This document shows, one piece after another, positions 19,678 through 27,653 of a DNA stretch of 35,121 nucleotides. The stretch is from IMG/VR virus record IMGVR_UViG_3300044960_000917, positions 1-35,121 of that record; one strand, given 5' to 3'. Below the pieces are notes generated by a model, which was given only the letters and a program-made list of their open reading frames with translations, was not told where the DNA came from and did no database searches. The stretch's first letter is position 1. Every line of letters starts with the position of its first letter. This DNA comes from a virus. The position numbers and the translations under genes are program-made.

Positions 19678-20706
19678 ATGGGTCTCTTTGATACGCGCAC
19701 GATGTTGGAAGCCTTGCGGATCATGAAGCCGCCCCAGGCGTTTCTGCTGGATAAGTTCTTCCGCACCATCACGACGTCCTGGACGGAGTACGTCGATATC
19801 GATGTCGTGAAGGGCAAGCGCAAGATGGCGCCGTTTGTCCACCCGCTCAGCCCGGGCAAGGTCGAAAACCGCGAAGGCTACACCACGATGACTTTCAAGC
19901 CCCCGTACATCAAGCCCAAACGAGTCTCATCCGCGGCCGACTGGCTGAAACGGATGCCAGGGGAAAACCCGTACGCCAACCGCTCGGTCATGGAGCGGGC
20001 GGCGGAGCTGATGAACAAAGACCTCATGGAGATGGACGAGGAGATTACCCGCCGGGAAGAGTGGATGGCCGCCCAGCAACTCACGACCGGGCAAGTCGTC
20101 GTAACCGGCGAGGGGGTCAATGCGACCATCAATTTCCAGTGGAGCACGTCCCACCTCATCGCCAACACCGGCCTGACGGCGAACGGCTGGGACCAAGCCG
20201 GCGCGGACCCCGTCAAAGACATCATGCTGATGTCGCGCCGCATCGTGCAAGACTCAGGGCGGACCCCCGACGTGATGGTGTTCGGGTTCGAGGCGTGGGA
20301 TTTGTTCCTCGCCAACACCAAGGTGCAGGAGCTGCTGGACCGCCTCCGGATCACCCCCGGGAACGTGCAGCCTACGGCGTCCCGCACCGGCGCGCAGCTG
20401 ATGGCCACGCTGCTTGGTCTCGAAATGTGGCTCTACCTTGAGTGGTATATCGACGACGCCGGCGTCGAGCAGCCGATGATCCCGGCGGATTACGTGGTCA
20501 TGGGCAGCACAGCGGCCCGCTGCGAGCGGCACTACGGCGCCATTTACGATCCCAAGGCACTGGCGGTCGGCGACGCCCCGCCGCGGGTCTTTCCCAAGTC
20601 ATGGGGAGAAGAGGACCCGCCGGTCCGCTACGTCATGGCGCAATCGTCGCCGCTGCCCGTGGCGCATGAAGTCGATGCCTTCGTACGTGCGGACGTGAAA
20701 GGATAA
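19678..20706 (+). CDS. Major capsid protein (lambda E type)
   Basis: A 342-residue major head protein of the Phage_cap_E family with the HK97 fold. Recognisable features: the N-terminal LFDTRTMLEALRIMKPPQAFLLDKFF, the VDIDVVKGKRKMAPFVHP strand, the TFKPPYIKPKRV segment followed by the helical spine (RMPGENPYANRSVMERAAELMNKDLMEMDEEITRREEWMAAQQLTTG), and the C-terminal FPKSWGEEDPPVRYVMAQSSPLPV. Length is normal. A GGAGGAG box precedes the start. It follows the decoration gene as in lambda (D then E). Confidence 0.96.
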   Translation: MGLFDTRTMLEALRIMKPPQAFLLDKFFRTITTSWTEYVDIDVVKGKRKMAPFVHPLSPGKVENREGYTTMTFKPPYIKPKRVSSAADWLKRMPGENPYANRSVMERAAELMNKDLMEMDEEITRREEWMAAQQLTTGQVVVTGEGVNATINFQWSTSHLIANTGLTANGWDQAGADPVKDIMLMSRRIVQDSGRTPDVMVFGFEAWDLFLANTKVQELLDRLRITPGNVQPTASRTGAQLMATLLGLEMWLYLEWYIDDAGVEQPMIPADYVVMGSTAARCERHYGAIYDPKALAVGDAPPRVFPKSWGEEDPPVRYVMAQSSPLPVAHEVDAFVRADVKG

Positions 20707-20709
20707 GGC

Positions 20710-20793
20710 ATGCGGGATCCGGTGATGTGGTACGCGCTGGGCATTGTCACCCTGGCACTCGTCTTGTGTGCCCTGCTGGTGTGGTCCTGCTAA
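20710..20793 (+). CDS. 27-residue membrane microprotein between capsid and neck genes
   Basis: An ATG 3 nt after the capsid stop, with an AAAGGA box, opens a 27-codon ORF (MRDPVMWYALGIVTLALVLC and 7 more residues). It is a short N-terminus followed by one transmembrane helix of about 20 residues ending in Trp-Ser-Cys. The next gene starts 15 nt downstream. A membrane peptide within the virion structural operon is unexpected. Confidence 0.5.
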   Translation: MRDPVMWYALGIVTLALVLCALLVWSC

Positions 20794-20808
20794 GCCGGGG
20801 GCAGAGCG

Positions 20809-21438
20809 ATGGCCAAGCCGCATCTCACGATTGTCGCCTCGAACATGGACAACCTGCGTGCGCAAATTCGCCAGTGGCCGTCCACGGCCGCAGTCATTGC
20901 CGGCGAGGAACTACTGGCCGAGCTGGCGCCGTTCAAAGAGGAGATGAAACGGCGCTCGACGCAGGGGCCGCTGTTCAAGCGCAGCGGTCGCTTAGGCGCC
21001 TCCTGGGTGGCCGAGGTCCCCGTGCCACGGCGGTTGTCCGACGTGAAAGGGTCCGTCTATGCGCTCGCGGGCTATAGCTACATTCACGAGTTCGGCGGGC
21101 AGATCAGTCCCCCGGCGGGCAAGTCGTGGATCTTTATCCCCACGATCTACAACCTGAAAAACACCGGTCGGCCGCGCCTCACCGTCGAGCAGGTGATCAG
21201 CCAAGGGGGAAAATTCGGCACGCCACGCGACGTGGATCCGCTCATTCTCAAGAACCTCACCTACGTCACCCGGGCCATGGTCATCGACAAAGATGGGTTT
21301 CCCATGTTCACCCAGATCAAGCGCGCGACCTATAAGCCGCAGCTTGAGTTCTTCGCGCGGGGCAACACACTGGCCGGTCAGTTACCGAGCCGCATGGCCG
21401 ACCGCCTGGTGCGCTACTGGCAGGCGCCGGTGCTGTGA
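20809..21438 (+). CDS. Neck / HK97-gp10-like protein
   Basis: A 209-residue protein. The N-terminal helix (DNLRAQIRQWPSTAAVIAGEELLAELAPFKEEMKRR), then KRSGRLGASWV and a strand with YSYIHEFGGQI, match the HK97-gp10/minor tail type, in which a 'tGrL..sw' element is followed by 'y...vEfG'. These proteins act at the neck/tail interface. A longer C-terminal part (about 105-209) extends beyond the core. It sits between the capsid and the tail-terminator-like gene, as expected. Confidence 0.78.
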   Translation: MAKPHLTIVASNMDNLRAQIRQWPSTAAVIAGEELLAELAPFKEEMKRRSTQGPLFKRSGRLGASWVAEVPVPRRLSDVKGSVYALAGYSYIHEFGGQISPPAGKSWIFIPTIYNLKNTGRPRLTVEQVISQGGKFGTPRDVDPLILKNLTYVTRAMVIDKDGFPMFTQIKRATYKPQLEFFARGNTLAGQLPSRMADRLVRYWQAPVL

Positions 21439-21447
21439 GAGGGAGGG

Positions 21448-22008
21448 ATGCCAACGCTGACACCCGAGCCGCTCCGCCTCACACTGGCGCTGCCCGCGGC
21501 GGTGCTCGACCGCTCGCTCGTGCGCGAGCGCATCATGCGCCGTGTGGGCGCACGCCTGGCGCGGATCCGCGTCGCGAACGGCTATCAAACGGATCTCGCA
21601 CAGGCACTGTATTACGGCGCGCTGATCGAGGCGGAACCGCCCGCGTTGCCCGCCCTCAACTACTACGACGGGGATGAGGAAGGAGAGGCGCTGTACGGGG
21701 TGCGCGAGAAGCGGGTCGAGCTGACCATTGAGGCCTACGATAAGGTCCCGGACGCCACGACGGAGACGCTGCCTGATCACCTCTCGCGGGTGTCCGGTCG
21801 CATGCTAGGCGACATCGAGGTTGCCCTGGTGACAGGACCCACCGGGACTCCGGAGCCGACGTTCGGTGGCCTCGCGGCCGGCCTGCAGTACGCCTCGAGC
21901 CGCCTCATCATCGGCACGCGCCCCCAGCTGTGGGTCGGCTGTGTGAGCAACTGGATCATTACATACCGCACCCGACACGGGAACCCCTACACGACGGTGG
22001 AGGACTGA
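21448..22008 (+). CDS. Tail terminator-like protein
   Basis: A 186-residue protein. RERIMRRVGARLARIRVANGYQTDLAQALYYGALIEAEPPALPALNYY is the opening typical of tail-completion/terminator proteins of siphophages (a helix, then 'gY.td.g..v..G'). It is followed by a strand-rich core (KRVELTIEAYDKVPD; LSRVSGRMLGDIEVALV) and a C-terminal IITYRTRHGNPY. It would cap the tail tube and join it to the head. It is preceded by GAGGGAGGG. Confidence 0.75.
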   Translation: MPTLTPEPLRLTLALPAAVLDRSLVRERIMRRVGARLARIRVANGYQTDLAQALYYGALIEAEPPALPALNYYDGDEEGEALYGVREKRVELTIEAYDKVPDATTETLPDHLSRVSGRMLGDIEVALVTGPTGTPEPTFGGLAAGLQYASSRLIIGTRPQLWVGCVSNWIITYRTRHGNPYTTVED

Positions 22009-22012
22009 CGAC

Positions 22013-22438
22013 ATGGCCGCGTGGGTCTCGAACTACCTCAAGAAGAAGATCGCTAACGGCGAGGTGCAGCTCGTCGCGCACGACATCCGTGTGCTGCTCG
22101 TCTCTTCGAGCTTTAACGGGAACGCCAACCACGAGTTCGTGGGGAATGTGCCCGTACTGGGTGAGCTGAGCGGCACGGGCTACGTGCGCAAGTCATTGGC
22201 CAATAAGGTCGTAAACGTCGATACACCAAACAACCGGGCGGAGTTCGACGCGGACGATGTGACGTGGACCGGGATTAACGCCGGGACTGCCGTCGGTGCA
22301 CTGCTCATTCGGCATGTCACGAATGACGCCGACTCGCCCATTATCGGGTTCACGGATCAGGGCGGCTTCCCCATTACGACCAACGGGGGCGACGTTACCA
22401 TACAGTGGAACGCTGAAGGCATCTTACAGATCGCGTAG
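22013..22438 (+). CDS. Tail-associated structural protein (paralogue of 27195)
   Basis: A 141-residue beta-rich protein. It shares with the protein at 27195-27617 the elements LLV...F, RKSL, VDT, (V/L)TW, DADS-hydrophobic-(I/V)G(F/Y)T..GFP and the near-C-terminal NGGDVT-hydrophobic-x-W. These are characteristic of a small phage structural domain of unknown function. It lies between the tail terminator and tube genes, so a role in the virion is likely. The start has only a modest ribosome-binding site (GGAGGACTG). Confidence 0.72.
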   Translation: MAAWVSNYLKKKIANGEVQLVAHDIRVLLVSSSFNGNANHEFVGNVPVLGELSGTGYVRKSLANKVVNVDTPNNRAEFDADDVTWTGINAGTAVGALLIRHVTNDADSPIIGFTDQGGFPITTNGGDVTIQWNAEGILQIA

Positions 22439-22468
22439 GTGCGGAACCGAGAGTGAAGGAGGTTTGCC

Positions 22469-23446
22469 ATGCCATCTGCCGAAAACGCTCGGCTGCAGAT
22501 CGAAGCGGGCCAGACCCTGGTCGCCATGGCTCAGCTCACCGACAGTGGGGATCATATCAAGTTTACCGGCGTAAGCGGCCTGTGGTCAGGGGTCGCCGGC
22601 AAAACCCCGGTGATCCGGCCCAACGGCGTGCGCTCTGGCGGGGCGGTGACGCCGAAGAGTGGGGCCAACGATCAGGTGACGGTGGCGGCGCTGGAAGCGA
22701 ACTTAAATGGCGCCATCCAGAGCGTGGCCGGCGCGGACGTCTCGATCAGCCGCACCGCCGGTGGCGGCACCTACCAGAAGCACTCGATTATCGTGAACAA
22801 TGCAGGCGCGCTGGCCGCGGTCGCCGGCACGGAGGGGGGCGCGTTCAGCACCACACGTGGCGCCGCCGGGGGGCCGCCCTTCATCCCGGTCGATGCGGTT
22901 GAGGTCGCACAGATCTGGCTGACGTCGGATACGGCCGCGCCGATCCAGGCGAGCGAGATCAAGCAAGTGCAGGGCGAGCATTTCGAGCGGGCAAACTTCC
23001 CCCTCTATACCATCGACCCCTATAGCGGGGCGGTCTCCTTCGTCTCCGCCCTCCCGCTCTCGCACACGGGCAGCGTACCCAAACGCGTGTACGCCGAATA
23101 TTACACGCCGATTTTCGCGCCTGTGCCCAAGGCGCGGGACGTCGTGCTGCCCGAACGCACGTTCTCGATCAACTCGGAGGCGACGTATGACGGGCCGGAG
23201 GCCTCGGCCTCGAGCGCGCTCGCGCAGGGTTCTTTCACCGCCCTCCTGGAGAACGGTATCGATGACCTGTTGGTGCAGCTCGAAGGGCAAAACCTGTGGT
23301 TTAAGTTTTACCCCGACCGCTATAAGTCGGCCTATCACGCGTACCAGGGCATCCTGGGCATCGCCCGCCAGTTTCCGGCTGCCGGCAACCTCAATGCGTC
23401 GTGCACAGTCACGGCGGCCAAGCAGGGCACCAACGTCGCGGCGTAA
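22469..23446 (+). CDS. Major tail tube protein (putative)
   Basis: A 325-residue protein located between the tail-completion genes and the G/T chaperones, the standard place for the tube protein. It has beta-rich sequence with a typical N-terminal ARLQIEAGQTLVAMAQLTDSGDHIKFTGVSGLWSG. The C-terminal part (LLENGIDDLLVQLEGQNLWFKFYPDRYKSAYHAYQGILGIARQFP) resembles the 'wf.f.p...k..y...G.lgi.r' ends of tube proteins. The middle has an additional beta domain (about 150-230). An AAGGAGG box precedes the start. Confidence 0.78.
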   Translation: MPSAENARLQIEAGQTLVAMAQLTDSGDHIKFTGVSGLWSGVAGKTPVIRPNGVRSGGAVTPKSGANDQVTVAALEANLNGAIQSVAGADVSISRTAGGGTYQKHSIIVNNAGALAAVAGTEGGAFSTTRGAAGGPPFIPVDAVEVAQIWLTSDTAAPIQASEIKQVQGEHFERANFPLYTIDPYSGAVSFVSALPLSHTGSVPKRVYAEYYTPIFAPVPKARDVVLPERTFSINSEATYDGPEASASSALAQGSFTALLENGIDDLLVQLEGQNLWFKFYPDRYKSAYHAYQGILGIARQFPAAGNLNASCTVTAAKQGTNVAA

Positions 23447-23462
23447 ATAGAGGCGACTGCAC

Positions 23463-23927
23463 ATGGGACTCATTGACGTGCACCGGCTGCGCGCGACCGC
23501 GTGGCGCCGGCCGATGAAAGACGTGCCGGTTCCGGAACTGAAAGGCCTGCTCGCCCCTAACGGCAGTGGCCCGCCGGTCGTGCGTGTGCGCGGACTCACC
23601 GGCAACCAGATGTTCCTTGCGGCGGAGGCCAAAGCCAATCATGCGGTGTTCAAAGTGCTCAAGGACGCCTTCGCGTCCGGGAACGTGGACGAGATTAAAG
23701 CGGCGATGACGCGTGCCGTGCAGCCGGCCAAGAGCGAAGCGACGGCGGCCGAGACGGCGTACCGCATCGAGATCCTCGTGATGGGCGTGGTCGATGAAAC
23801 CGGCCGCCCGTACCTCGACTATGAGGATGCCGTGCGCATCGCGGAATACTTCCCGACCGCGTTCATTACCCTGACCACGGAGATTTTGTCGCTGTCCGGG
23901 GAGGGCAGCAGCGTGGGGGAATCGTGA
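23463..23927 (+). CDS. Tail assembly chaperone, GpG-like
   Basis: A 154-residue mostly helical protein immediately upstream of a T-like ORF and the tape measure gene, the position of lambda GpG. Features are a basic N-terminus, VRGLTGNQMFLAAEAKANHAVFKVLKDAF, and a C-terminal ILVMGVVDETGRPYLDYEDAVRIAEYFPTAF then LTTEILSLSGEG. These proteins bind the tape measure during tail assembly. Its TGA overlaps the GTG of the next ORF, which lies in the -1 frame. GGGGGAA (23915-23921) just before the stop could allow frameshifting. Confidence 0.8.
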   Translation: MGLIDVHRLRATAWRRPMKDVPVPELKGLLAPNGSGPPVVRVRGLTGNQMFLAAEAKANHAVFKVLKDAFASGNVDEIKAAMTRAVQPAKSEATAAETAYRIEILVMGVVDETGRPYLDYEDAVRIAEYFPTAFITLTTEILSLSGEGSSVGES

Positions 23928-24103
23928 CGCGCCTGTGGGCGGACCCGCAGGCGCGCAACGCCCTGGCGCTGTGTGAGGCGCGCGGGGCGTTTGTGTTTCA
24001 GGTCGCGCCGCAGTTCTGTCCGTGGGGCCGGCTCACCGCGGTCGAGATCGGCCTCTGGGCGCGGTACTACGAGGACCTCAAAGCACAGCGCAAACCGAGG
24101 TAG
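23924..24103 (+). CDS. Tail assembly chaperone part 2, GpT-like
   Basis: A 59-residue ORF in the -1 frame relative to the G-like gene. It can be made either from the GTG that overlaps the G stop (GTGA) or as the C-terminal extension of a G-T fusion by -1 frameshift at GGGGGAA. It is Cys/Trp/Arg-rich (LCEARGAFVFQVAPQFCPWGRLTAVEIGLWARYYEDL), like T-domains that bind the tape measure protein. It ends 3 nt before the tape measure ATG. Homologous systems in most siphophages use frameshifting. Confidence 0.65.
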   Translation: MTRLWADPQARNALALCEARGAFVFQVAPQFCPWGRLTAVEIGLWARYYEDLKAQRKPR

Positions 24104-24106
24104 CCG

Positions 24107-26848
24107 ATGGCCGACGCACGGCGCGTGATTGAACTGGTCTTCGGTGCCGCCGATCAGACCTCGCAGGTCGTCGATCACATGTCCTCGAGCCTGGACACCT
24201 TCGCCGGCAAGGTGTCCAATATTACGCAACCGGTCGCGACCCTGACCACCAACCTGCTGGCCTTTGAGGCGGCGGTCGGCGCGAGCGCGCTGGCCGTGGG
24301 GGCCTTCGCCACCACGCAGGCCGCGCAGTTCGATTCCCAGATCCGCGAGATCGTCACCCTCGTGAACGGCAGCACCGCGGAGGTACAGGCGCTGGGGAAG
24401 GAGATTCTCGCGCTCGGACCCCATTCCGCCTTCTCGTTCGATACCCTGACCAACTCGGTCTATAAGGCGGTCTCTGCCACCGGCGATCTCGGCGCCGGCG
24501 TGCAGGTGGTGCAGCAAGCCGAGCAGCTCGCCATCGCCGGCCGCGCAGAATTGAACGACACCACACTGCTGTTGGTCTCGACCCTCAATGCCTACGGGTT
24601 GGGGATGGACCAAGCCGCTCGCGTGTCTGACATTTTCTTTGCCGCCGTGCAGGGTGGGCAGACCACGGTCAGTGAACTCGCCTCGAGTATGGGGCAGGTT
24701 GCCCCGACGGCCGCGGCCGCGGGCGTCAGCATCGACGAACTCGCCGCCGCCGTGTCCTTCCTCACCAAGAACGGGTTAGGGACGAGTGAGGCCGTCACGG
24801 GCCTCAAAGCGGCCCTGTCGAACGTCATCCAGCCGACCAAGGAGGCCGAGGAGACAGCCCAAGCCCTCGGGATCCAGTTCGACGCGAACGCCCTCGCGAG
24901 CAAGGGGCTGGCGGGGTTCATCGCGGAATTAGCGCAGGCAACCGGTGGCAGTATCACCGAGATGGGGAAGTTCTTCGGCTCGGTCGAAGGGCTGAATGCC
25001 GTGATGGTGCTGGCGCAGGGCAGCGCGCAGGGGTTCGCAGCCCAGGTCGATGCGATTGGGAATTCTTCCGGCAGCACGCAGAAGGCCTATGAGCTGATGG
25101 TCGATACCGTCACCGTGCAGACGCAGCGCATGCTGAATGCCATTCAGGCGGCCGCCATCACGATCGGACTCCAGCTCCAAGAGCCGGTGGCTCAGGTCGA
25201 GGCCGCCATCGCGAACGTATTCGCGGCCATTCAGCAGGCCGCCAGTAGCGGGGCCTTTGATCCGCTGATCGATGCCCTGACGTCCGGGCTTAACACCATC
25301 GCCGGCGTGCTCAATGAGATTGCGAAAAACCTGCCCGCGGCCCTGGCGACTCTTGACTACTCCGCGTTCATTGCGTCGCTCGAAGAACTCGCGGCGACCA
25401 TCGGGCTGGTGTTCGAGGGGGTAGATATCTCGACGCCTGAAGGCCTCGCCGCGGCGTTGCAATCGGTCGTGAATGTCGGCACGACCCTGATTAACGTGAC
25501 CACCGGCATCGCCGAGAACGTCGTCCCGGTCATCCGTCAGTTCATTGACTGGGCGTCGGCCGCCGGGAACGTCGATAAGGAGACGGCCCAACTCATTGGG
25601 AATGCCAGCGGACTGCTGACCCTGATCAACAGCACCCTGCCGGCGGTCCAGGGGTTGGCCGGCGGCATGGAATTTCTGGCCTATACGATGGGCGGCAGTG
25701 TGCTGCTCAAAGCTGTGCAAGGGCTCCTTCCCGCGTTGGGCACGGGCGGGCTGCAGACCGTGGTGGCGGCGCTGGCGTCGCCGGCGGGCATTCTGGCCCT
25801 CGGCGGCGCGGCGCTGATCGTGACCGATCAACTGTTCAATTGGACCGGTGCCGTGAATGATGTCATTGACGCCGGCCTCCGGTTACTCACTACCACCAAC
25901 GAGTCGGCGTCGCGGTATGGCGAGCTCGCGCAGGCGACGGAGGCCGTGACCGGCGCCCACGGCGCGCTCCTCGGCGGTCTGCTGGCCGCGATCGAGGCAG
26001 AGCAGCAGGCGGCAGCCCAGGCCGCCCAGAACCGTGCGGAATTTGCCGAGTGGGCCCAGCTCGCGGATGAATTAGGCGGGCAGCTCAAGTTCACGGCCGA
26101 TGGCCTGATCGAGCTCACGTTCGCGCAGCGGGAAGCTGACGTGGCGGCCAAAGAGACCGCCTTGACCTTCCGGGACAGACTCATGCCCTCATTGGTGGAG
26201 ACCAAGATCAGCGCCGACTTGCTCAAAGACGGTTTCATCCTGGTCGATAATACGGTCACCGGCACCCTCGATACGTTCACCAAATATTCGCACGCCGTCT
26301 CCCAGGCTTCGGAGGAGGAAAAGAAAAAACGCGACGAGGCGGAACTCACGGCCGAGAAGCAAGAAGAGTTACGGCTGAAGACCGAAGAGCTCAACCTGGA
26401 GTGGGAAAAGCTGGCGAGCCAGGAGCGACAGGTGACGCTCCAGGTCCTCGGCGACATCCGCGTTGCCGAGATCCAGGCCCAGGCCGAACAGGTGATCGCG
26501 GCCTTCGAGTCGATCGGTGAGACGGTCAAGAGCACCGGGGAACTCATCGGCGAGCTCGCCGGGCTGTTTGTTGAGGCGGAAGGGTTTGAGCAGACGGAAC
26601 TCCTGCGCCTGCTCAACGAAGAGAACCAGCGGCGTCAGGAAGCCCTCGACCTGCAAAAGAAGCTGGTCGAAGCGCAGGTGGCCTACCTGGAAGCGACCGC
26701 GGAGCGGCTCAACCAAGGCGAGGCGCTCATCACCATTGAAGCCGGCGGCCTCGAGCACGACCTTGAGCATTTATTGTTCGAGATCCTGTCGCGGATCCAG
26801 ATCAAAGCGTCTGAAGCAGGGCAGAATTTCTTATTAGGGCTACAGTGA
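24107..26848 (+). CDS. Tail tape measure protein
   Basis: A 913-residue protein that sets tail length. At roughly 0.15 nm per residue this implies a tail of about 135-140 nm. The N-terminal part contains the TP901-type core (about 70-330): AAQFDSQIREIVTLVNGSTAEVQALGKEIL, VYKAVSATGDLGAGVQVVQQAEQLAIAGRAELNDTT, LASSMGQVAPTAAAAGVSIDELAAAVSFL and a run with LKAALSNVIQPTKEAEETAQALGI. A hydrophobic middle (about 520-600) and a charged coiled coil near 720-870 follow. No lysozyme or peptidase domain is visible. It is the longest gene in the window. Confidence 0.95.
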   Translation: MADARRVIELVFGAADQTSQVVDHMSSSLDTFAGKVSNITQPVATLTTNLLAFEAAVGASALAVGAFATTQAAQFDSQIREIVTLVNGSTAEVQALGKEILALGPHSAFSFDTLTNSVYKAVSATGDLGAGVQVVQQAEQLAIAGRAELNDTTLLLVSTLNAYGLGMDQAARVSDIFFAAVQGGQTTVSELASSMGQVAPTAAAAGVSIDELAAAVSFLTKNGLGTSEAVTGLKAALSNVIQPTKEAEETAQALGIQFDANALASKGLAGFIAELAQATGGSITEMGKFFGSVEGLNAVMVLAQGSAQGFAAQVDAIGNSSGSTQKAYELMVDTVTVQTQRMLNAIQAAAITIGLQLQEPVAQVEAAIANVFAAIQQAASSGAFDPLIDALTSGLNTIAGVLNEIAKNLPAALATLDYSAFIASLEELAATIGLVFEGVDISTPEGLAAALQSVVNVGTTLINVTTGIAENVVPVIRQFIDWASAAGNVDKETAQLIGNASGLLTLINSTLPAVQGLAGGMEFLAYTMGGSVLLKAVQGLLPALGTGGLQTVVAALASPAGILALGGAALIVTDQLFNWTGAVNDVIDAGLRLLTTTNESASRYGELAQATEAVTGAHGALLGGLLAAIEAEQQAAAQAAQNRAEFAEWAQLADELGGQLKFTADGLIELTFAQREADVAAKETALTFRDRLMPSLVETKISADLLKDGFILVDNTVTGTLDTFTKYSHAVSQASEEEKKKRDEAELTAEKQEELRLKTEELNLEWEKLASQERQVTLQVLGDIRVAEIQAQAEQVIAAFESIGETVKSTGELIGELAGLFVEAEGFEQTELLRLLNEENQRRQEALDLQKKLVEAQVAYLEATAERLNQGEALITIEAGGLEHDLEHLLFEILSRIQIKASEAGQNFLLGLQ

Positions 26849-27195
26849 TGCGCGTCGTCCTCTCCACGCTGACCTACGATCCGCAGGGATACATCGAGCT
26901 GCACCTCGACCCCCGCTCTGAACTCCTGCCCCGCGAGCGGCGGGTCACCCGGGTCGAGACCTTGGACGGCGGCGTGCAGCTCGACGATAACGGCATGACG
27001 CATGGCGACCGCACCTTTCGCCTCGTCGTCGCGGTCAACAAAGCGCAGTGGCAGCAGCTCACGGCGCTGCATGATAATTACTCCCTGTTGCACTGCGCGA
27101 CCGAGGAGGGGCTGTTTCTCGTCGCGCCGCAGCGGCTGGTGCACCAGGCCGGTCGTGCGTATCTCACCGTACTGGTGAAAGCAAAGGAGGGCTGA
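26848..27195 (+). CDS. Minor tail protein (distal tail)
   Basis: A 115-residue beta-rich protein starting in a TGATG overlap with the tape measure stop; the GTG at 26845 is a possible alternative start. It opens VVLSTLTYDPQGYIELHLDP. The sequence includes VETLDGGVQLDDNGMTHGDRTFRLVV, the pattern of small distal-tail proteins that adapt the tail tip. It overlaps the next gene by one base in another TGATG arrangement. Confidence 0.68.
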   Translation: MRVVLSTLTYDPQGYIELHLDPRSELLPRERRVTRVETLDGGVQLDDNGMTHGDRTFRLVVAVNKAQWQQLTALHDNYSLLHCATEEGLFLVAPQRLVHQAGRAYLTVLVKAKEG

Positions 27196-27617
27196 TGGCG
27201 GCTGGCGTGTATCCCTACGCACGACAGGACTTCGTCACCGGCGCGCTCGCGTGGACAGCCGCGACGCCACTGAAGGTGCTCCTCGTGAAAGACACCTTCC
27301 TCTACTCCCCGAGCCATCGCTACGTCTCCGGCATTGTGACGTATGAAGTCGCTGGCGCGAACTACAGCCGCAAGAGCCTCGACGGTATCAGCACCAGTGT
27401 TGACACCGTTGCCGACACCGTGCGCCTGCTTGCTCATCCGCTCACCTGGCCAGCACTGAACGTTGGCACGATCGGCGGCATGGTGGTGTTCGTGCAAGGC
27501 AGTACGGACGCGGATTCGCGCTTGGTCGGCTACACGACCGACGGCTTCCCGCGCGACAGCAACGGAGGCGATGTCACCCTGGCCTGGGATGTGACCGGGC
27601 TTGCGCTGCTGGTGTGA
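27195..27617 (+). CDS. Tail structural protein (paralogue of 22013)
   Basis: A 140-residue beta-rich protein that shares RKSL, VDT, LTW, DADSRLVGYTTDGFP and NGGDVT..W with the 22013-22438 protein; their N-termini have diverged. An AAGGAGGG box precedes the ATG. It lies among the distal tail genes, so the same fold is used at two places in the structural module, near the tube and near the tip. The exact role is unknown. Confidence 0.72.
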   Translation: MAAGVYPYARQDFVTGALAWTAATPLKVLLVKDTFLYSPSHRYVSGIVTYEVAGANYSRKSLDGISTSVDTVADTVRLLAHPLTWPALNVGTIGGMVVFVQGSTDADSRLVGYTTDGFPRDSNGGDVTLAWDVTGLALLV

Positions 27618-27653
27618 GGTTGCGGTGGTCGCCGTCAGGGAAAAGGTGGCGTG

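Noticed and set aside
22703-23638. Long minus-strand ORF of 311 codons opposite the tail tube and chaperone genes
   Set aside because: Its translation is Arg-rich without domain patterns. The plus strand carries recognisable tail genes with ribosome-binding sites. GC-rich DNA commonly gives such antisense open frames.
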